Assembly (NCBI GenBank): GCA_016401345.1
Contig: JAEACG010000004.1
Location: forward strand, 310,001 to 374,000
DNA length: 64,000 bases
Origin: Fictibacillus nanhaiensis
GTDB lineage: Bacteria; Bacillota; Bacilli; Bacillales; Fictibacillaceae
Direction: 5' to 3'
Shown: positions 45,682-56,081 of the stretch, in pieces
Numbering within the stretch: the stretch's first letter is position 1
Layout: every line of letters starts with the position of its first letter
Translations under genes and position numbers: made by a program
The notes under the pieces: model-generated
The model's input: the letters and a program-made list of their open reading frames with translations, nothing else
Databases searched by the model: none
What the model was told of the DNA's origin: nothing

Positions 45682-47721
45682 ATGAATCACCATCACATGA
45701 ATGAACATCATACTGAAGAAAATAAGCAACAACATAATCATTCGTTAGGAAATCATACTAATCAAGAGGATCATAACGGACACCATGACCATATGATTGA
45801 TGATTTTAAGAAAAGGTTCTATATTTCATTATTATTAACTATACCCATTTTAATTCTTTCACCGATGATTCAGATGTTTTTTGGTTTTAACATAACTTTT
45901 CCAAGTTCGATGTTAGTCCTGTTTACATTGTCAACAGTAGTATTTTTTTATGGTGGATGGCCATTTATATCAGGATTGATTGATGAAATAAAACAAAAGA
46001 ATCCAGGTATGATGACATTGATTGGGCTTGCTATCATATCAGCCTATATCTACAGCACTCTTACCGTTTTTGGATATGAAGGGGAAAACTTTTTTTGGGA
46101 ATTAGCGACATTAGTGGATATTATGCTTCTAGGTCACTGGATAGAAATGAAATCAATTATGAAGGCATCCAACTCACTGGAAGCACTAATTAAGTTAATG
46201 CCTCAAGAAGCCCATCTAATACAAGAAAACGGTGATGTAATGGATGTATCTGTTTCAGAATTAAAGAAACATGACAAAATCCTTATTAAACCTGGAGAAA
46301 AGGTGCCTGCCGATGGTGTAGTCATTAAAGGCGTTTCAAATGTTAATGAATCCATGTTAACCGGCGAATCAGTACCTGTGGAAAAAGAGAAGGATCACAA
46401 CATAATTGCTGGTTCCATTAATGGTGAAGGGTCTTTAACGATATTAATAAAGAATATTGGTGAAGAAACCTATTTATCCCAAGTCATTAAACTGGTTCAA
46501 GATGCCCAAGCAACAAAATCGAAAACTCAAGCATTATCTGATCGGGCAGCAAAATGGTTGTTTTATATAGCTCTGTGTGCAAGCTTAACGACTTTAATAA
46601 TATGGTTGCTCTTAGGTTATGATTTCTACATAGCACTTGAACGTATGGTTACTGTTTTAGTTATTTCATGTCCGCATGCTTTAGGGTTAGCGGTTCCATT
46701 AGTAATTGCAAGGTCTACAACCTTATCTGCTAAAAATGGTCTTCTAATTAGAAACCGTACAAGTTTTGAAGACGCTCGAAACTTAGATTCTATTGTGTTT
46801 GATAAAACAGGAACTTTAACAAAAGGGGAATTTGGAGTTACAGATATAATAACTGAGGCTAATAAAGATGAAAATGATTTATTGCAACTAGCAGCATCAA
46901 TAGAATCTCAATCAGAACATCCTATTGCGAAGGGTATTGTAGAAGAGGCGAATAAAAGGAATATCAAACTGTTGGAAGTAGAAGAATTTAAATCAATAAC
47001 AGGAAAAGGCTTACAAGGAATAATAAAAAGCAAGGCCGTGAAAGTTATGAGTCCGAGGTATGTAATCGAAGAGAGCATAGCTTTTGACTCAACAACTTAT
47101 AAAAAACTATCGAACGAGGGCAAAACAGTTTCTTTTATTTTGATTAATGACGAATTATACGGAATGATTGCGCTAGCTGATCAAGTTAAAGATACTGCCT
47201 ATAGGGCGATTGAGAAACTTAAAGAAAAAAATATTCGAACTATAATGTTAACTGGAGACAATCAACAAGTTGCGAATTGGGTCGGAAAAAAGTTGAAATT
47301 AGACGAGATATTTTCAGAAGTACTTCCTCATCAAAAGGCCGATCAAATTAAGAAGATTAAATCGAGCGGTCAAAAAGTTGCAATGACCGGTGATGGTGTA
47401 AATGATGCCCCAGCCCTTGCTAGTGCAGACTTAGGCATAGCGATAGGGGCTGGGACAGATGTTGCTATGGAGACAGCTGATATTATTTTAGCAAGAAGTA
47501 ATCCAGAAGATGTCGTTTCAATAATTGATCTTTCAAGAGCTACATATAAAAAGATGTTACAAAATTTATGGTGGGCCGCTGGTTATAATATTTTTGCCTT
47601 ACCTCTCGCAGCCGGAATTCTTTATCCCTATGGAATTTTATTAGATCCAGCAGTGGGAGCAGTATTAATGTCATTAAGTACAATTATCGTAGCCATCAAT
47701 GCACAATTGTTAAAAATTTAA
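45682..47721 (+). CDS. copB: CopB-type copper P1B-3 ATPase
   Basis: The 679-residue pump has a His-rich N-terminus (residues 1-37) in place of CxxC domains and the membrane motif CPH at 330-332, which marks the CopB group, reported to export Cu(II), Ag or Cu(I). DKTGTLT, the HP motif SEHPIAKG and GDGVNDAP are present. It complements CopA (CPC type) encoded at 59263. It lies downstream of a copper-region two-component system. Confidence 0.94.
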   Translation: MNHHHMNEHHTEENKQQHNHSLGNHTNQEDHNGHHDHMIDDFKKRFYISLLLTIPILILSPMIQMFFGFNITFPSSMLVLFTLSTVVFFYGGWPFISGLIDEIKQKNPGMMTLIGLAIISAYIYSTLTVFGYEGENFFWELATLVDIMLLGHWIEMKSIMKASNSLEALIKLMPQEAHLIQENGDVMDVSVSELKKHDKILIKPGEKVPADGVVIKGVSNVNESMLTGESVPVEKEKDHNIIAGSINGEGSLTILIKNIGEETYLSQVIKLVQDAQATKSKTQALSDRAAKWLFYIALCASLTTLIIWLLLGYDFYIALERMVTVLVISCPHALGLAVPLVIARSTTLSAKNGLLIRNRTSFEDARNLDSIVFDKTGTLTKGEFGVTDIITEANKDENDLLQLAASIESQSEHPIAKGIVEEANKRNIKLLEVEEFKSITGKGLQGIIKSKAVKVMSPRYVIEESIAFDSTTYKKLSNEGKTVSFILINDELYGMIALADQVKDTAYRAIEKLKEKNIRTIMLTGDNQQVANWVGKKLKLDEIFSEVLPHQKADQIKKIKSSGQKVAMTGDGVNDAPALASADLGIAIGAGTDVAMETADIILARSNPEDVVSIIDLSRATYKKMLQNLWWAAGYNIFALPLAAGILYPYGILLDPAVGAVLMSLSTIIVAINAQLLKI

Positions 47722-47735
47722 TCTATATTTTATTG

Positions 47736-47768
47736 AAGGAACTATCATATCAAAAGGTAGTTCTTTTT
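47736..47768 (+). terminator. Terminator after copB
   Basis: AAGGAACTA/TAGTTCTTT with a 13-nt loop and T run. Confidence 0.75.
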
Positions 47769-47955
47769 TGATTTGAACTAGAATGTGGTACTACTTCATA
47801 ATTTATGCATATTTTTTTGTTATAACAAATTTACTTAAGTTATTAATATTTATTGATTAAGTTTCCATTATTCGAGAATTGATATTTTGAAATAATAAAT
47901 AACATCAAATTTAGTAAATGGGTAACTTTCATTATATTTAATGGGGGATTTAGTA

Positions 47956-49863
47956 ATGTGTGGTTTTATCGGTTATTTGAGTAATAACGAGATACAAGGA
48001 ACGAATACAGAAGTTAATGATTTTATGAACATGACTAATATTATCTCTCATCGGGGACCAGATGATGTTGGATATTATTTTGATGAACATATTCGTCTAG
48101 GATTCCGTAGATTGAGTATTATTGATTTAGATAGCGGGAAACAGCCATTAGGATATGAAGATGATCGGTATTGGATAACCTTTAATGGTGAGATTTATAA
48201 CTATCTTGAATTAAGAGAGGGCTTAGAAAAGAGAGGGCTATCTTTTAAGACTGATTCTGATACGGAGGTTATCCTGGCTTTATATAGTATCAAGCGTGAA
48301 AAGGCTCTTAATGAGTTGCGAGGTATGTTTAGTTTTTTAATATGGGATAAAGAAAAAAAAGAATTGTTTGGTGCTAGAGATCATTTTGGTATTAAGCCAT
48401 TTTTTTATTATGAATCTGAGGATGAATTATTATGTGCATCTGAGAAAAAAAGCATCCTGCTTGCAACGAATGGAGGGAGCTTTAATGAGGAAGCTCTACA
48501 TTATTATCTCACATATCAATTCGTTCCAGAACCATACACTTTTTCCAGTTCAATAAAAAAGTTAGAGCCAGGTCATTACTTTGTAAAAAAAATCGGTCAA
48601 AAGATGAATATTAAGAATTACTTTAAACCTCGCTTTACTCCTATTTTCAAACCTTTTGATGAGGAAATCAATACGATTAGGGATGTAATGAGAGAATCTG
48701 TAAAGGTGCACATGAGAAGTGATGTTCCTGTTGGTTCATTCTTGTCTGGAGGTATAGATTCTTCAAGTATTGTAGCGTTAGCTAAAGAGTTTAATCCTAA
48801 AATTAAAACTTTTACTGTAGGATTTGAACGAGAAGGTTACAGTGAAATAGATTTAGCCAAAGAAACGGCTTCAGATCTTGGGGTAGAGAATATTCATTAT
48901 ATTGTAAAACCAGAAGAGTTTATTGAACAACTGCCTAAAATCATTTGGCATTTGGACGAGCCCGTCGCGGATCCTGCATTAGTCCCACTGTTTTTTGTCG
49001 CAAGAGAAGCCAAAAAGCACGTTACCGTAGTCCTTTCCGGTGAAGGGGCAGACGAACTGTTCGGTGGATACAATATCTATCGTGAACCATATTCATTAAG
49101 ACATTTCAAAAAACTTCCAACAGGAGTAAAAGAGGGACTAAACTCATTTTCAAAAATGCTACCTGATGGTACACGTGGAAAAAGCTTTCTTGAGAGAGGT
49201 ACAACCAGCATCGAGGACCGCTATATCGGAAATGCAAAGATATTTTTAGAAGCTGAAAAAAAGGAGCTCCTTAAGAACTATCAAACGAAATGGGATTATA
49301 AAAACGTTACAAAAGAGCTATATCGTAACATTCAACACCTAGACGATGTTCATAAGATGCAGTATATCGATATGCACACATGGCTGCGGGGAGATATTCT
49401 AGTGAAAGCCGATAAGATGACGATGGCGAACTCATTAGAGTTGCGTGTCCCATTTTTGGACAAGGAAGTCTTTAAAGTTGCTTCACAGCTTTCTTCGTCT
49501 AAGACCATAACAAATCAAACGACAAAATATATACTAAGAAAAGCAATGGAAGGAATCGTACCAGACTCTGTTCTAACTAGAAAGAAGTTAGGATTTCCGG
49601 TCCCCATACGCCATTGGCTTCAAAATGAACTGTCTGATTGGGCATATTCTTTGATTGTCGAAAGTGAAACGGATTGTTTGTTTAATAAAGTGTATTTGCT
49701 GAATCTTTTAGATGACCATCAAAAAGGAAAGAAAGATTATAGCAGAAAGTTGTGGACGATTTTAACGTTTATGATTTGGCATAAAATTTATATTGAGAAG
49801 AAATATAATTTCTCGAAAGATAAAATTTTGAACGATAATGATGCTAAGTTATTAAAAGTGTAA
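47956..49863 (+). CDS. asnB: Glutamine-hydrolysing asparagine synthetase
   Basis: The 635-residue enzyme starts MCGFIGY, so the nucleophile Cys2 of the glutaminase domain is exposed after Met removal; this fixes the ATG at 47956. The first half has NGEIYNY and the second half the ATP motif SGGIDSS and GEGADELFGGY. It makes asparagine from aspartate, or amidates another acid; size and motifs fit the AsnB/AsnO group. It is a lone gene between copB and a MATE pump, with no known tie to metals. Confidence 0.92.
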   Translation: MCGFIGYLSNNEIQGTNTEVNDFMNMTNIISHRGPDDVGYYFDEHIRLGFRRLSIIDLDSGKQPLGYEDDRYWITFNGEIYNYLELREGLEKRGLSFKTDSDTEVILALYSIKREKALNELRGMFSFLIWDKEKKELFGARDHFGIKPFFYYESEDELLCASEKKSILLATNGGSFNEEALHYYLTYQFVPEPYTFSSSIKKLEPGHYFVKKIGQKMNIKNYFKPRFTPIFKPFDEEINTIRDVMRESVKVHMRSDVPVGSFLSGGIDSSSIVALAKEFNPKIKTFTVGFEREGYSEIDLAKETASDLGVENIHYIVKPEEFIEQLPKIIWHLDEPVADPALVPLFFVAREAKKHVTVVLSGEGADELFGGYNIYREPYSLRHFKKLPTGVKEGLNSFSKMLPDGTRGKSFLERGTTSIEDRYIGNAKIFLEAEKKELLKNYQTKWDYKNVTKELYRNIQHLDDVHKMQYIDMHTWLRGDILVKADKMTMANSLELRVPFLDKEVFKVASQLSSSKTITNQTTKYILRKAMEGIVPDSVLTRKKLGFPVPIRHWLQNELSDWAYSLIVESETDCLFNKVYLLNLLDDHQKGKKDYSRKLWTILTFMIWHKIYIEKKYNFSKDKILNDNDAKLLKV

Positions 49864-49870
49864 AGGATTT

Positions 49871-49908
49871 CCAAGTGCCAAGTTCTCATGCTCGAGTACT
49901 TGGTTTTT
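49871..49908 (+). terminator. Terminator after the asparagine synthetase gene
   Basis: CCAAGT/ACTTGG arms with a long loop followed by TTTTTAT. Confidence 0.55.
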
Positions 49909-50049
49909 ATATTTCTTGAATGAACATAAAATAAAATTTAGATAAAAGAAAGAAGGTGAAAACTAGTATATGTGGAAATTTTAGAACAATCATGTGAAAA
50001 AGGAGGTTTAATGCATTGCTGAAAACATAAAAACCAAGGAAGTGAATAA

Positions 50050-51426
50050 ATGTCACTGAAATCGGATGGTTCATTAAAGGAACAGACAAAATGGGGAAAA
50101 ATCTCTATTATTCTCTCTTTAGCAATTCCAGCCATGTTAGAGAACATCTTACAAACGATTGTAGGATTCGTAGATACTCTCTTCGTAGCAAAGATAGGAC
50201 TAGAGGAGGTAACTGCAGTAGGTGTAGCTAATACGGTAATAGCCGTTTATATAGCCGTCTTTATGGCGGTTGGCGTCGGGACTTCATCACTGATCGCACG
50301 GAGTTTAGGAGCCGGAGATATTGATCAGGCGAAATCAATCGCTAAACAATCGACTCTCTTAACAGCGTTTATAGGTCTATTCTTTGGAGCCGTAAGTATA
50401 TTTTTGGCGGAACCTTTCCTTTTATTAATGGGTGCTGATGAAAAAGTTTTAGTGGATGGAGTTGTCTATTTCCGAATCGTCGCTATACCCTCCATATTCA
50501 TTTCTCTCATGTTCATCTTCGGAAGCATCCTGCGAGCTTCTGGTGATACGAAAACACCATTGAAGGTAAGCTGGTGGATAAATATAATCCATCTTGGTCT
50601 TGATTATGTTCTGATTTTTGGAGTAGGCGATTGGGAAGGATTAGGAGTTGCTGGGGCCGCTTGGGCTACAGTATTAGTAAGAATAATGGGAACATGGATG
50701 CTCTATCATTATATTAAGAAATCAATCGTTTCTTTTTCCCTGCGTAAAGGTACACTGAACATGATAAGGGGCGTCATGCTATCCGTCATAAAATTATCCA
50801 TACCTGCTGCGATCGAAAGGTTAATAATGAGAGTTGGCCAAGTTCTATACTTCGGATTGATTGTGCATATAGGAACAGAAACATTCGCAGCTCATACCAT
50901 TGCAGGAAACATCGAAACCTTTTCTTACATGCCTGGATATGGATTAGCTATCGCCGCTACTACTCTAGTAGGCCAAAGTATAGGAGCGGGAAAATTAAAA
51001 GATGCCTACCAATATGGCATTTTAACAACCGGGGTCGGAATCTTCTTCATGTCAATAATAGGGATCATCTTATTTGTTTTTTCTCCATATTTTGCATCCT
51101 GGTTCACGACAGATAAAAATGCCATTGAAATGGTGGTAACTGCTCTAAGAATCGATGCATTTGCCCAACCCGCACTTGCTGTAGGATTGATCTTGGCAGG
51201 GGCTCTTCAGGGAGCTGGCGATACAAAAAGTCCCATGTATAGCACAGCAGTCGGTATGTGGGTGATACGAGTCCTAGGTGTTTACCTTTTTGGAATCGTA
51301 CTCGGCTATGGAATAGCAGGGATATGGATTTCAATTGCTCTAGATTTACTTATAAGAGCTATATACTTATATGTTAGATGGATAACTTATTTTAAAATAT
51401 CTACTGAAAAAAATATACCAAAATAA
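50050..51426 (+). CDS. MATE family efflux protein
   Basis: The 458-residue protein has twelve helices in two related halves and the MATE segments IPAMLENILQTIVGFVDTLFV and VGVGTSSLIARSLGAGD. MATE pumps export cationic drugs or metabolites with sodium or protons. AAGGAAG lies before the ATG. It stands alone between terminators. Confidence 0.9.
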   Translation: MSLKSDGSLKEQTKWGKISIILSLAIPAMLENILQTIVGFVDTLFVAKIGLEEVTAVGVANTVIAVYIAVFMAVGVGTSSLIARSLGAGDIDQAKSIAKQSTLLTAFIGLFFGAVSIFLAEPFLLLMGADEKVLVDGVVYFRIVAIPSIFISLMFIFGSILRASGDTKTPLKVSWWINIIHLGLDYVLIFGVGDWEGLGVAGAAWATVLVRIMGTWMLYHYIKKSIVSFSLRKGTLNMIRGVMLSVIKLSIPAAIERLIMRVGQVLYFGLIVHIGTETFAAHTIAGNIETFSYMPGYGLAIAATTLVGQSIGAGKLKDAYQYGILTTGVGIFFMSIIGIILFVFSPYFASWFTTDKNAIEMVVTALRIDAFAQPALAVGLILAGALQGAGDTKSPMYSTAVGMWVIRVLGVYLFGIVLGYGIAGIWISIALDLLIRAIYLYVRWITYFKISTEKNIPK

Positions 51427-51543
51427 GAGATAATTATTTTTAAAACTAAAATAAAAAAACCATTGACTTATAAAAATTGGAATACTAAAATGGAATCAAT
51501 TACAATTATTTTGAATTTTTAGAAAATTTATATACTATTTCTT

Positions 51544-51568
51544 CCTAGCTGGTACTAGGTTTTTTTTA
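51544..51568 (+). terminator. Terminator before the siroheme gene
   Basis: CCTAG/CTAGG with a 6-nt loop and eight T residues; it may end the MATE transcript. Confidence 0.6.
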
Positions 51569-51617
51569 TACTACATATTATACGTTGGGAGGGTATGGTA
51601 TAAGAGGGGGTTTTTCA

Positions 51618-52241
51618 TTGGAGGGAAAGTTAGTTAGGCTAGCTGTCAACGGAGGAATTGGTTTTGGTGCACAACTATCACCTAAACAATTACTTCTATT
51701 GAGCAAGTACTTACCTGAGGATTCAGAAATTGAATTAACAACATTCCAACAGCTTATTATTCAAGTACCAGAAGATAACCTGGAACAAATAAGGAATGAG
51801 TTGGAGCTTATAGGTCTTTCATGTTATTCAGTAGGAAACTATGTAAAGAGCTTAAGAACTTGCGGTTTTTGTAAAGGGGCAGAAGAAGAGGGTATGCCAG
51901 TTGCCATCGAGTTGAACAATCGTATCGCAGGTAAGGAAGTGCCTTTTACACTACGGCCCGCATATACTGGTTGTCCTACCGCATGTGGTGAACCATTAGT
52001 AAACGATATTGGAGTTATAAAACAAAGAGACACCTTTGATCTCTATTTAGGTGGCAAAGCAAATGGTCTTGATGCACGAACAGGTCAACTTTTCAAAAAT
52101 AATCTACAACCAAACGAATTATTTAAACTAGTCGAACAAATTATTGATATTTATGCTAAAAACGGTAAAAGGAGAGAAAAATTTTCAAAGTTTCTTAATC
52201 GGTTTGGTATCGATCAAATAAAACAACAACTTAATATATAA
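51618..52241 (+). CDS. Half-size siroheme/[4Fe-4S] nitrite/sulfite reductase-like protein
   Basis: The 207-residue protein is one nitrite/sulfite reductase module: a ferredoxin-like half (about residues 5-70) and a haem-binding half (about 75-195) with four cysteines in RTCGFCKGAEEE and GCPTACGE. Usual sulfite reductases have two modules and a CX5C/CX3C pattern, whereas here the first pair is CX2C. Proteins of this size occur as stand-alone siroheme proteins of unknown substrate. TTG 51618 lies 6 nt after GAGGGGG. It is followed after 42 nt by copZ and the opp genes. Confidence 0.75.
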   Translation: MEGKLVRLAVNGGIGFGAQLSPKQLLLLSKYLPEDSEIELTTFQQLIIQVPEDNLEQIRNELELIGLSCYSVGNYVKSLRTCGFCKGAEEEGMPVAIELNNRIAGKEVPFTLRPAYTGCPTACGEPLVNDIGVIKQRDTFDLYLGGKANGLDARTGQLFKNNLQPNELFKLVEQIIDIYAKNGKRREKFSKFLNRFGIDQIKQQLNI

Positions 52242-52283
52242 AAAAAAACTTAAAAATTTTGAGGGGCATTGTAGGAGGCTAAC

Positions 52284-52493
52284 ATGGAAAAATTCGAATT
52301 TAAAGTAAACGGAATGAGCTGCGGCCATTGTGAGAAAGCCATTCAAGATGCACTTATGGAATCACCAGGAGTTGAATCTGTAAAAGCAAGTGCCTCAAAT
52401 AACAGCGTTCAAGTAACCTATTTGTCTAATAAGACTAACACAGCACTAATCAAAGAAATAATAGAAGAGGAGGGGTACAACGTTATTGATTAG
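52284..52493 (+). CDS. copZ: CopZ-type copper chaperone (first copy)
   Basis: The 69-residue protein is a single heavy-metal-associated domain with GMSCGHCEKAI (CxxC at 14-17), the Cu(I) site of CopZ. AGGAGG lies just before the ATG. It is 42 nt after the siroheme protein and directly before the substrate-binding gene of an Opp-type transporter. A second copZ is at 58977. Confidence 0.9.
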   Translation: MEKFEFKVNGMSCGHCEKAIQDALMESPGVESVKASASNNSVQVTYLSNKTNTALIKEIIEEEGYNVID

Positions 52494-52523
52494 TTGTTAA
52501 ATATGATTATGGGAGGCATGGGG

Positions 52524-54158
52524 ATGAAAAAAAGGTTAAGTGTTTTCTTTTCATTTATTTTACTTGTAAGTCTTATTTTAAGTGGTTGCAGCAGTAAGGG
52601 GATTGAAGAAGAACCGGCTGCAAGCGATAGTGAAACAAAAAAGGAACAAAAACTAACCATCAATGCCATATCAGAACCTCCTAGTCTAGACCCGGCGTTA
52701 ATTGATAATCAGATCGCGGGAGACATCAGTAACCAATTATTCGAAGGATTAGTCAGGTTGGATGAAAAAGGAAATGTCGTAGCCGGAGTTGCCGAATCAT
52801 GGGATATCTCTGATGATAAAACAGTTTATACTTTTCATCTAAATAAGAACGCTAAATGGTCGAACGGAGATCCAGTAACAGCGGAAGACTTCATCTTTTC
52901 GTGGGAACGAGTATTGAATCCAGAAGTAGCTGCTCCTCTTGGAAGTAATCTGTTCTTCATCAAAAACGGCGCTGCATATAATGAAGGGACAGTAAAAGAT
53001 TTTAATGAAGTTGGTATAAAAGCCCCCGATCAACAAACTTTAGAAATCACACTCGAAAGACCGACATCCTTCTTTTTAGAACTGACATCGTTTTTTACAT
53101 TATTGCCTGTGAACAAAAAGGTAGCAGAAGCAAATGCTAAATGGGCGACAGATGCAAAAACATTTGTTTCAAACGGCCCATTTCAACTTAAAGAATGGAA
53201 ACACGATCAAGAGCTAGTGATGGTCCCGAATGAGAATTACTGGGCAAAAGAGGTCGTAAAGCTAGACGAACTGAAATGGGTGATGGTAAACGATCAAAAC
53301 ACCGAATATGGTATGTACAAATCAGGGGAGATCGCTGTTGCTGAACAGATACCAAACTCTATCAAGAGCCAGCTCATTCAGAGCGGAGACGCGGAAAAAC
53401 TACCAAGTGCAAGCGTAGCCTACTTGCGATTTAATCATGAGAACAAGGTGTTCAGTAATCCTAAGATAAGAAAAGCACTGAGTATGGCACTGGATAGACA
53501 ATTGATTGTAGATAAAGTAACTCAAGGAGGAGAAACACCTGCGTTCTCATTCATACCAAACGGTTTAGGAAATGGTGTGGGAGAGTTCAGGGAGCAGGCA
53601 GGAGATTCACTCTATAAGGACAAATCGGTTGAAGAGGCAAAACAGCTATTAGAAGAAGGAAAGGCTGAGTTAGGGTTAAGTAGTCTGCCAAAGGTGAGCC
53701 TATTGTTCTATACAAGCGATTTATACAACCAATTAACTCAAGCGATGCAAGAAATGTGGAAGAAGAATCTAGGTTTAGAAGTCGAGCTTAAAACGATGGA
53801 GAGAAAAGTGTTTGTTCAAAATGTTCAAAAAGGAGATTACGAGATAGCCATCTATAGCACAGGGGCAGACTACAATGATGCTCAGAACCTGCTCGGTCAG
53901 TTTACAACGGGAGATGTCTATAACTATAGTAAAATCTCAATTCCGGCATATGATGACTTGGTTAAGAAAGTAGATACCGAACTCGATCTAAACAAGCGGG
54001 CTGAATACATGCAAGAAGCCGAGAAAGTATTACTAGAAGACATGGCGATCGCTCCACTTTACTTTAACAACAAAGTCTACCTGCAACAAGATAATGTAAA
54101 AAATGTTCACCGTTACATTATACAAGCGGTTGATTATAGGGAAGCTTTTGTGGAGTAA
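52524..54158 (+). CDS. oppA: Opp/Dpp-type ABC transporter substrate-binding lipoprotein
   Basis: The 544-residue lipoprotein (lipobox LSGC) is a family 5 solute-binding protein with SEPPSLDPALIDNQIAG and the NGPFQLKEW and LDRQLIV segments of OppA/DppE. Such proteins bind peptides, or in some cases nickel or metallophores. ATG 52524 is 7 nt after GGGAGG; the longer frame from 52494 is less likely. The gene starts right after copZ, so copper-linked peptide or metallophore uptake is possible. Confidence 0.9.
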   Translation: MKKRLSVFFSFILLVSLILSGCSSKGIEEEPAASDSETKKEQKLTINAISEPPSLDPALIDNQIAGDISNQLFEGLVRLDEKGNVVAGVAESWDISDDKTVYTFHLNKNAKWSNGDPVTAEDFIFSWERVLNPEVAAPLGSNLFFIKNGAAYNEGTVKDFNEVGIKAPDQQTLEITLERPTSFFLELTSFFTLLPVNKKVAEANAKWATDAKTFVSNGPFQLKEWKHDQELVMVPNENYWAKEVVKLDELKWVMVNDQNTEYGMYKSGEIAVAEQIPNSIKSQLIQSGDAEKLPSASVAYLRFNHENKVFSNPKIRKALSMALDRQLIVDKVTQGGETPAFSFIPNGLGNGVGEFREQAGDSLYKDKSVEEAKQLLEEGKAELGLSSLPKVSLLFYTSDLYNQLTQAMQEMWKKNLGLEVELKTMERKVFVQNVQKGDYEIAIYSTGADYNDAQNLLGQFTTGDVYNYSKISIPAYDDLVKKVDTELDLNKRAEYMQEAEKVLLEDMAIAPLYFNNKVYLQQDNVKNVHRYIIQAVDYREAFVE

Positions 54159-54174
54159 AGAAATATGATTTGAT

Positions 54175-54207
54175 AGAGGGAAATCGTTTTGGTTTTCCTC
54201 TTTCTTT
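54175..54207 (+). terminator. Intra-operon attenuator after oppA
   Basis: AGAGGGAAA/TTTTCCTCT (one G-T pair) followed by TTCTTTC. Such a hairpin would make the binding protein more abundant than the permease. Confidence 0.5.
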
Positions 54208-54221
54208 CAAGGAGGTAAGCT

Positions 54222-55148
54222 ATGATTTTCTATATCATTAAACGAATGATGACTGCACTCCTTGCGTTGTTTGTCATCGCCACTCTAACTTTTGTGTTAA
54301 TGAATCTGATACCAGGTGACCCATTCACGAATGAAAAGAGCATACCTGAACAAGTACTGAAAAATCTGAGGGCTCACTATGGCCTTGATCAGCCGCTTAT
54401 CATCCAGTATTTCAAATACATGGCAGGAATTATTACTTTAGATTTTGGACCTTCGATTACATCGGATACACGTACAGTCAATGAATTAATATTAAGTGGG
54501 TTTCCTGTTTCGGCGGTACTCGGCATACAGGCACTGGTTATTGCAGTCGTCTTCGGGATGACTCTAGGTATCATAGCCGCGATCAAACATAACGGCTGGT
54601 TAGATTATCTATCAATGGTTATAGCCATCTTAGGCTTATCAGTACCGAGCTTTGTACTATCAACTGTTCTTATTAATTACTTCGCGATAAAGCTTGAATG
54701 GCTCCCAGTCGCTACTTGGGGTACGTGGAGACATACTGTTCTTCCAAGCTTAGCGTTGGCAGTTGGTCCGTTAGCTTACATAGCTAGATTAACAAGGTCG
54801 AGCATATTAGAAGTTCTTACCTCAGATTATGTTCAAACGGCTATTGCGAAGGGTGTAACGGGTTCACGGTTAATCTTTCGTCATATATTAAGAAATGCAT
54901 TGATACCGGTTGTTACTGTACTAGGTCCTATATCAGCTGGAATATTAACAGGGAGTTTTGTGATCGAACAAATATTTGGTATTCCTGGGATCGGAAAATA
55001 CTTTGTTCAATCAATTTCTGATCGGGACTATCCGGTCATCTTAGGCACAACCATATTTTACAGTGCAATATTGATACTCTTCATCTTAATAATCGATCTG
55101 ACTTACGGATTCTTAGATCCTCGAATCAAACTAGCGAGGAGGAGATAA
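54222..55148 (+). CDS. oppB: Opp/Dpp-type ABC transporter permease (OppB-like)
   Basis: The 308-residue permease has six helices and the OppB/DppB EAA-type loop TAIAKGVTGSRLIFRHILRNA. The conserved N-terminus IPGDPF is present. A perfect AGGAGG precedes the ATG. Its stop is 1 nt before the next permease. Confidence 0.92.
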   Translation: MIFYIIKRMMTALLALFVIATLTFVLMNLIPGDPFTNEKSIPEQVLKNLRAHYGLDQPLIIQYFKYMAGIITLDFGPSITSDTRTVNELILSGFPVSAVLGIQALVIAVVFGMTLGIIAAIKHNGWLDYLSMVIAILGLSVPSFVLSTVLINYFAIKLEWLPVATWGTWRHTVLPSLALAVGPLAYIARLTRSSILEVLTSDYVQTAIAKGVTGSRLIFRHILRNALIPVVTVLGPISAGILTGSFVIEQIFGIPGIGKYFVQSISDRDYPVILGTTIFYSAILILFILIIDLTYGFLDPRIKLARRR

Positions 55149-55149
55149 T

Positions 55150-56073
55150 ATGGAAGCGCTAAACGAGAAGAGAAAATTTCATTTCAAAGAAAAAAACATT
55201 CGAATAGTTGAAGAAATCAACGTCCAACCTTTTTCACAGTTTAAAGAAACGTTATATTATCTAACCAAGAACAAACTCGCTGTCGTTGGGCTAATCATCA
55301 TCTTATTGTTAATCATTATGGCTGTTATCGGTCCTAAGTTAGTGACTTATTCATATTCTGATCAATCCTTACTAGAATCCAATCAACCACCATCAAAAGA
55401 GCATTGGTTTGGAACAGACCAATTAGGAAGAGATATTTTTGCCCGAACATGGACGGGAGCAAGGATTAGTTTATTCATAGGAATAATGGCTGTTTTAATC
55501 GATCTTATTGTAGGAATAATCATCGGTGGAATAGCAGGGTTAAAAGGTGGTAAAACGGATGAGATTCTTATGCGACTAGTAGATATCCTATACGGGTTGC
55601 CTCATCTACTGGTAACCATTCTATTGATGGTTGTTCTCAAGCCCGGACTTACGACCATCATACTAGCGATGGCAGCAACAGGGTGGATTGGAATCGCCAG
55701 GCTTGTAAGGGGACAGATTCTCCAGCTCAAAGAATGTGAATACGTTATGGCGTCTCGAGTACTGGGAGCTGGTTTTTATAAGATTTTGTTTAAACATCTT
55801 CTTCCCAATACTTTAGGTCCTATCATTGTTGCTATGACTCTATCTGTTCCCGGAGCTATCTTTGCTGAGGCGACTTTAAGCTTTTTAGGCTTAGGAGTAC
55901 CAGTACCCTTGGCCAGTTGGGGAACGATGACATCCGAGGCACTTGTGACACTATTGACGGGTCACCTATGGATATTATTTTTTCCTGCATTCTTCATTTC
56001 GTTAACGATGTTTGCCTTCAATGTGGTCGGAGATGGATTAAGAGATGCGTTAGATCCTAAAATGAGAACGTAG
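55150..56073 (+). CDS. oppC: Opp/Dpp-type ABC transporter permease (OppC-like)
   Basis: The 307-residue permease has the OppC segments PPSKEHWFGTDQLGRDIFART and the EAA-type loop MASRVLGAGFYKILFKHLLPN. It pairs with the OppB-like protein and is followed by a single ATPase. Confidence 0.92.
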   Translation: MEALNEKRKFHFKEKNIRIVEEINVQPFSQFKETLYYLTKNKLAVVGLIIILLLIIMAVIGPKLVTYSYSDQSLLESNQPPSKEHWFGTDQLGRDIFARTWTGARISLFIGIMAVLIDLIVGIIIGGIAGLKGGKTDEILMRLVDILYGLPHLLVTILLMVVLKPGLTTIILAMAATGWIGIARLVRGQILQLKECEYVMASRVLGAGFYKILFKHLLPNTLGPIIVAMTLSVPGAIFAEATLSFLGLGVPVPLASWGTMTSEALVTLLTGHLWILFFPAFFISLTMFAFNVVGDGLRDALDPKMRT

Positions 56074-56081
56074 GTGAGTAG

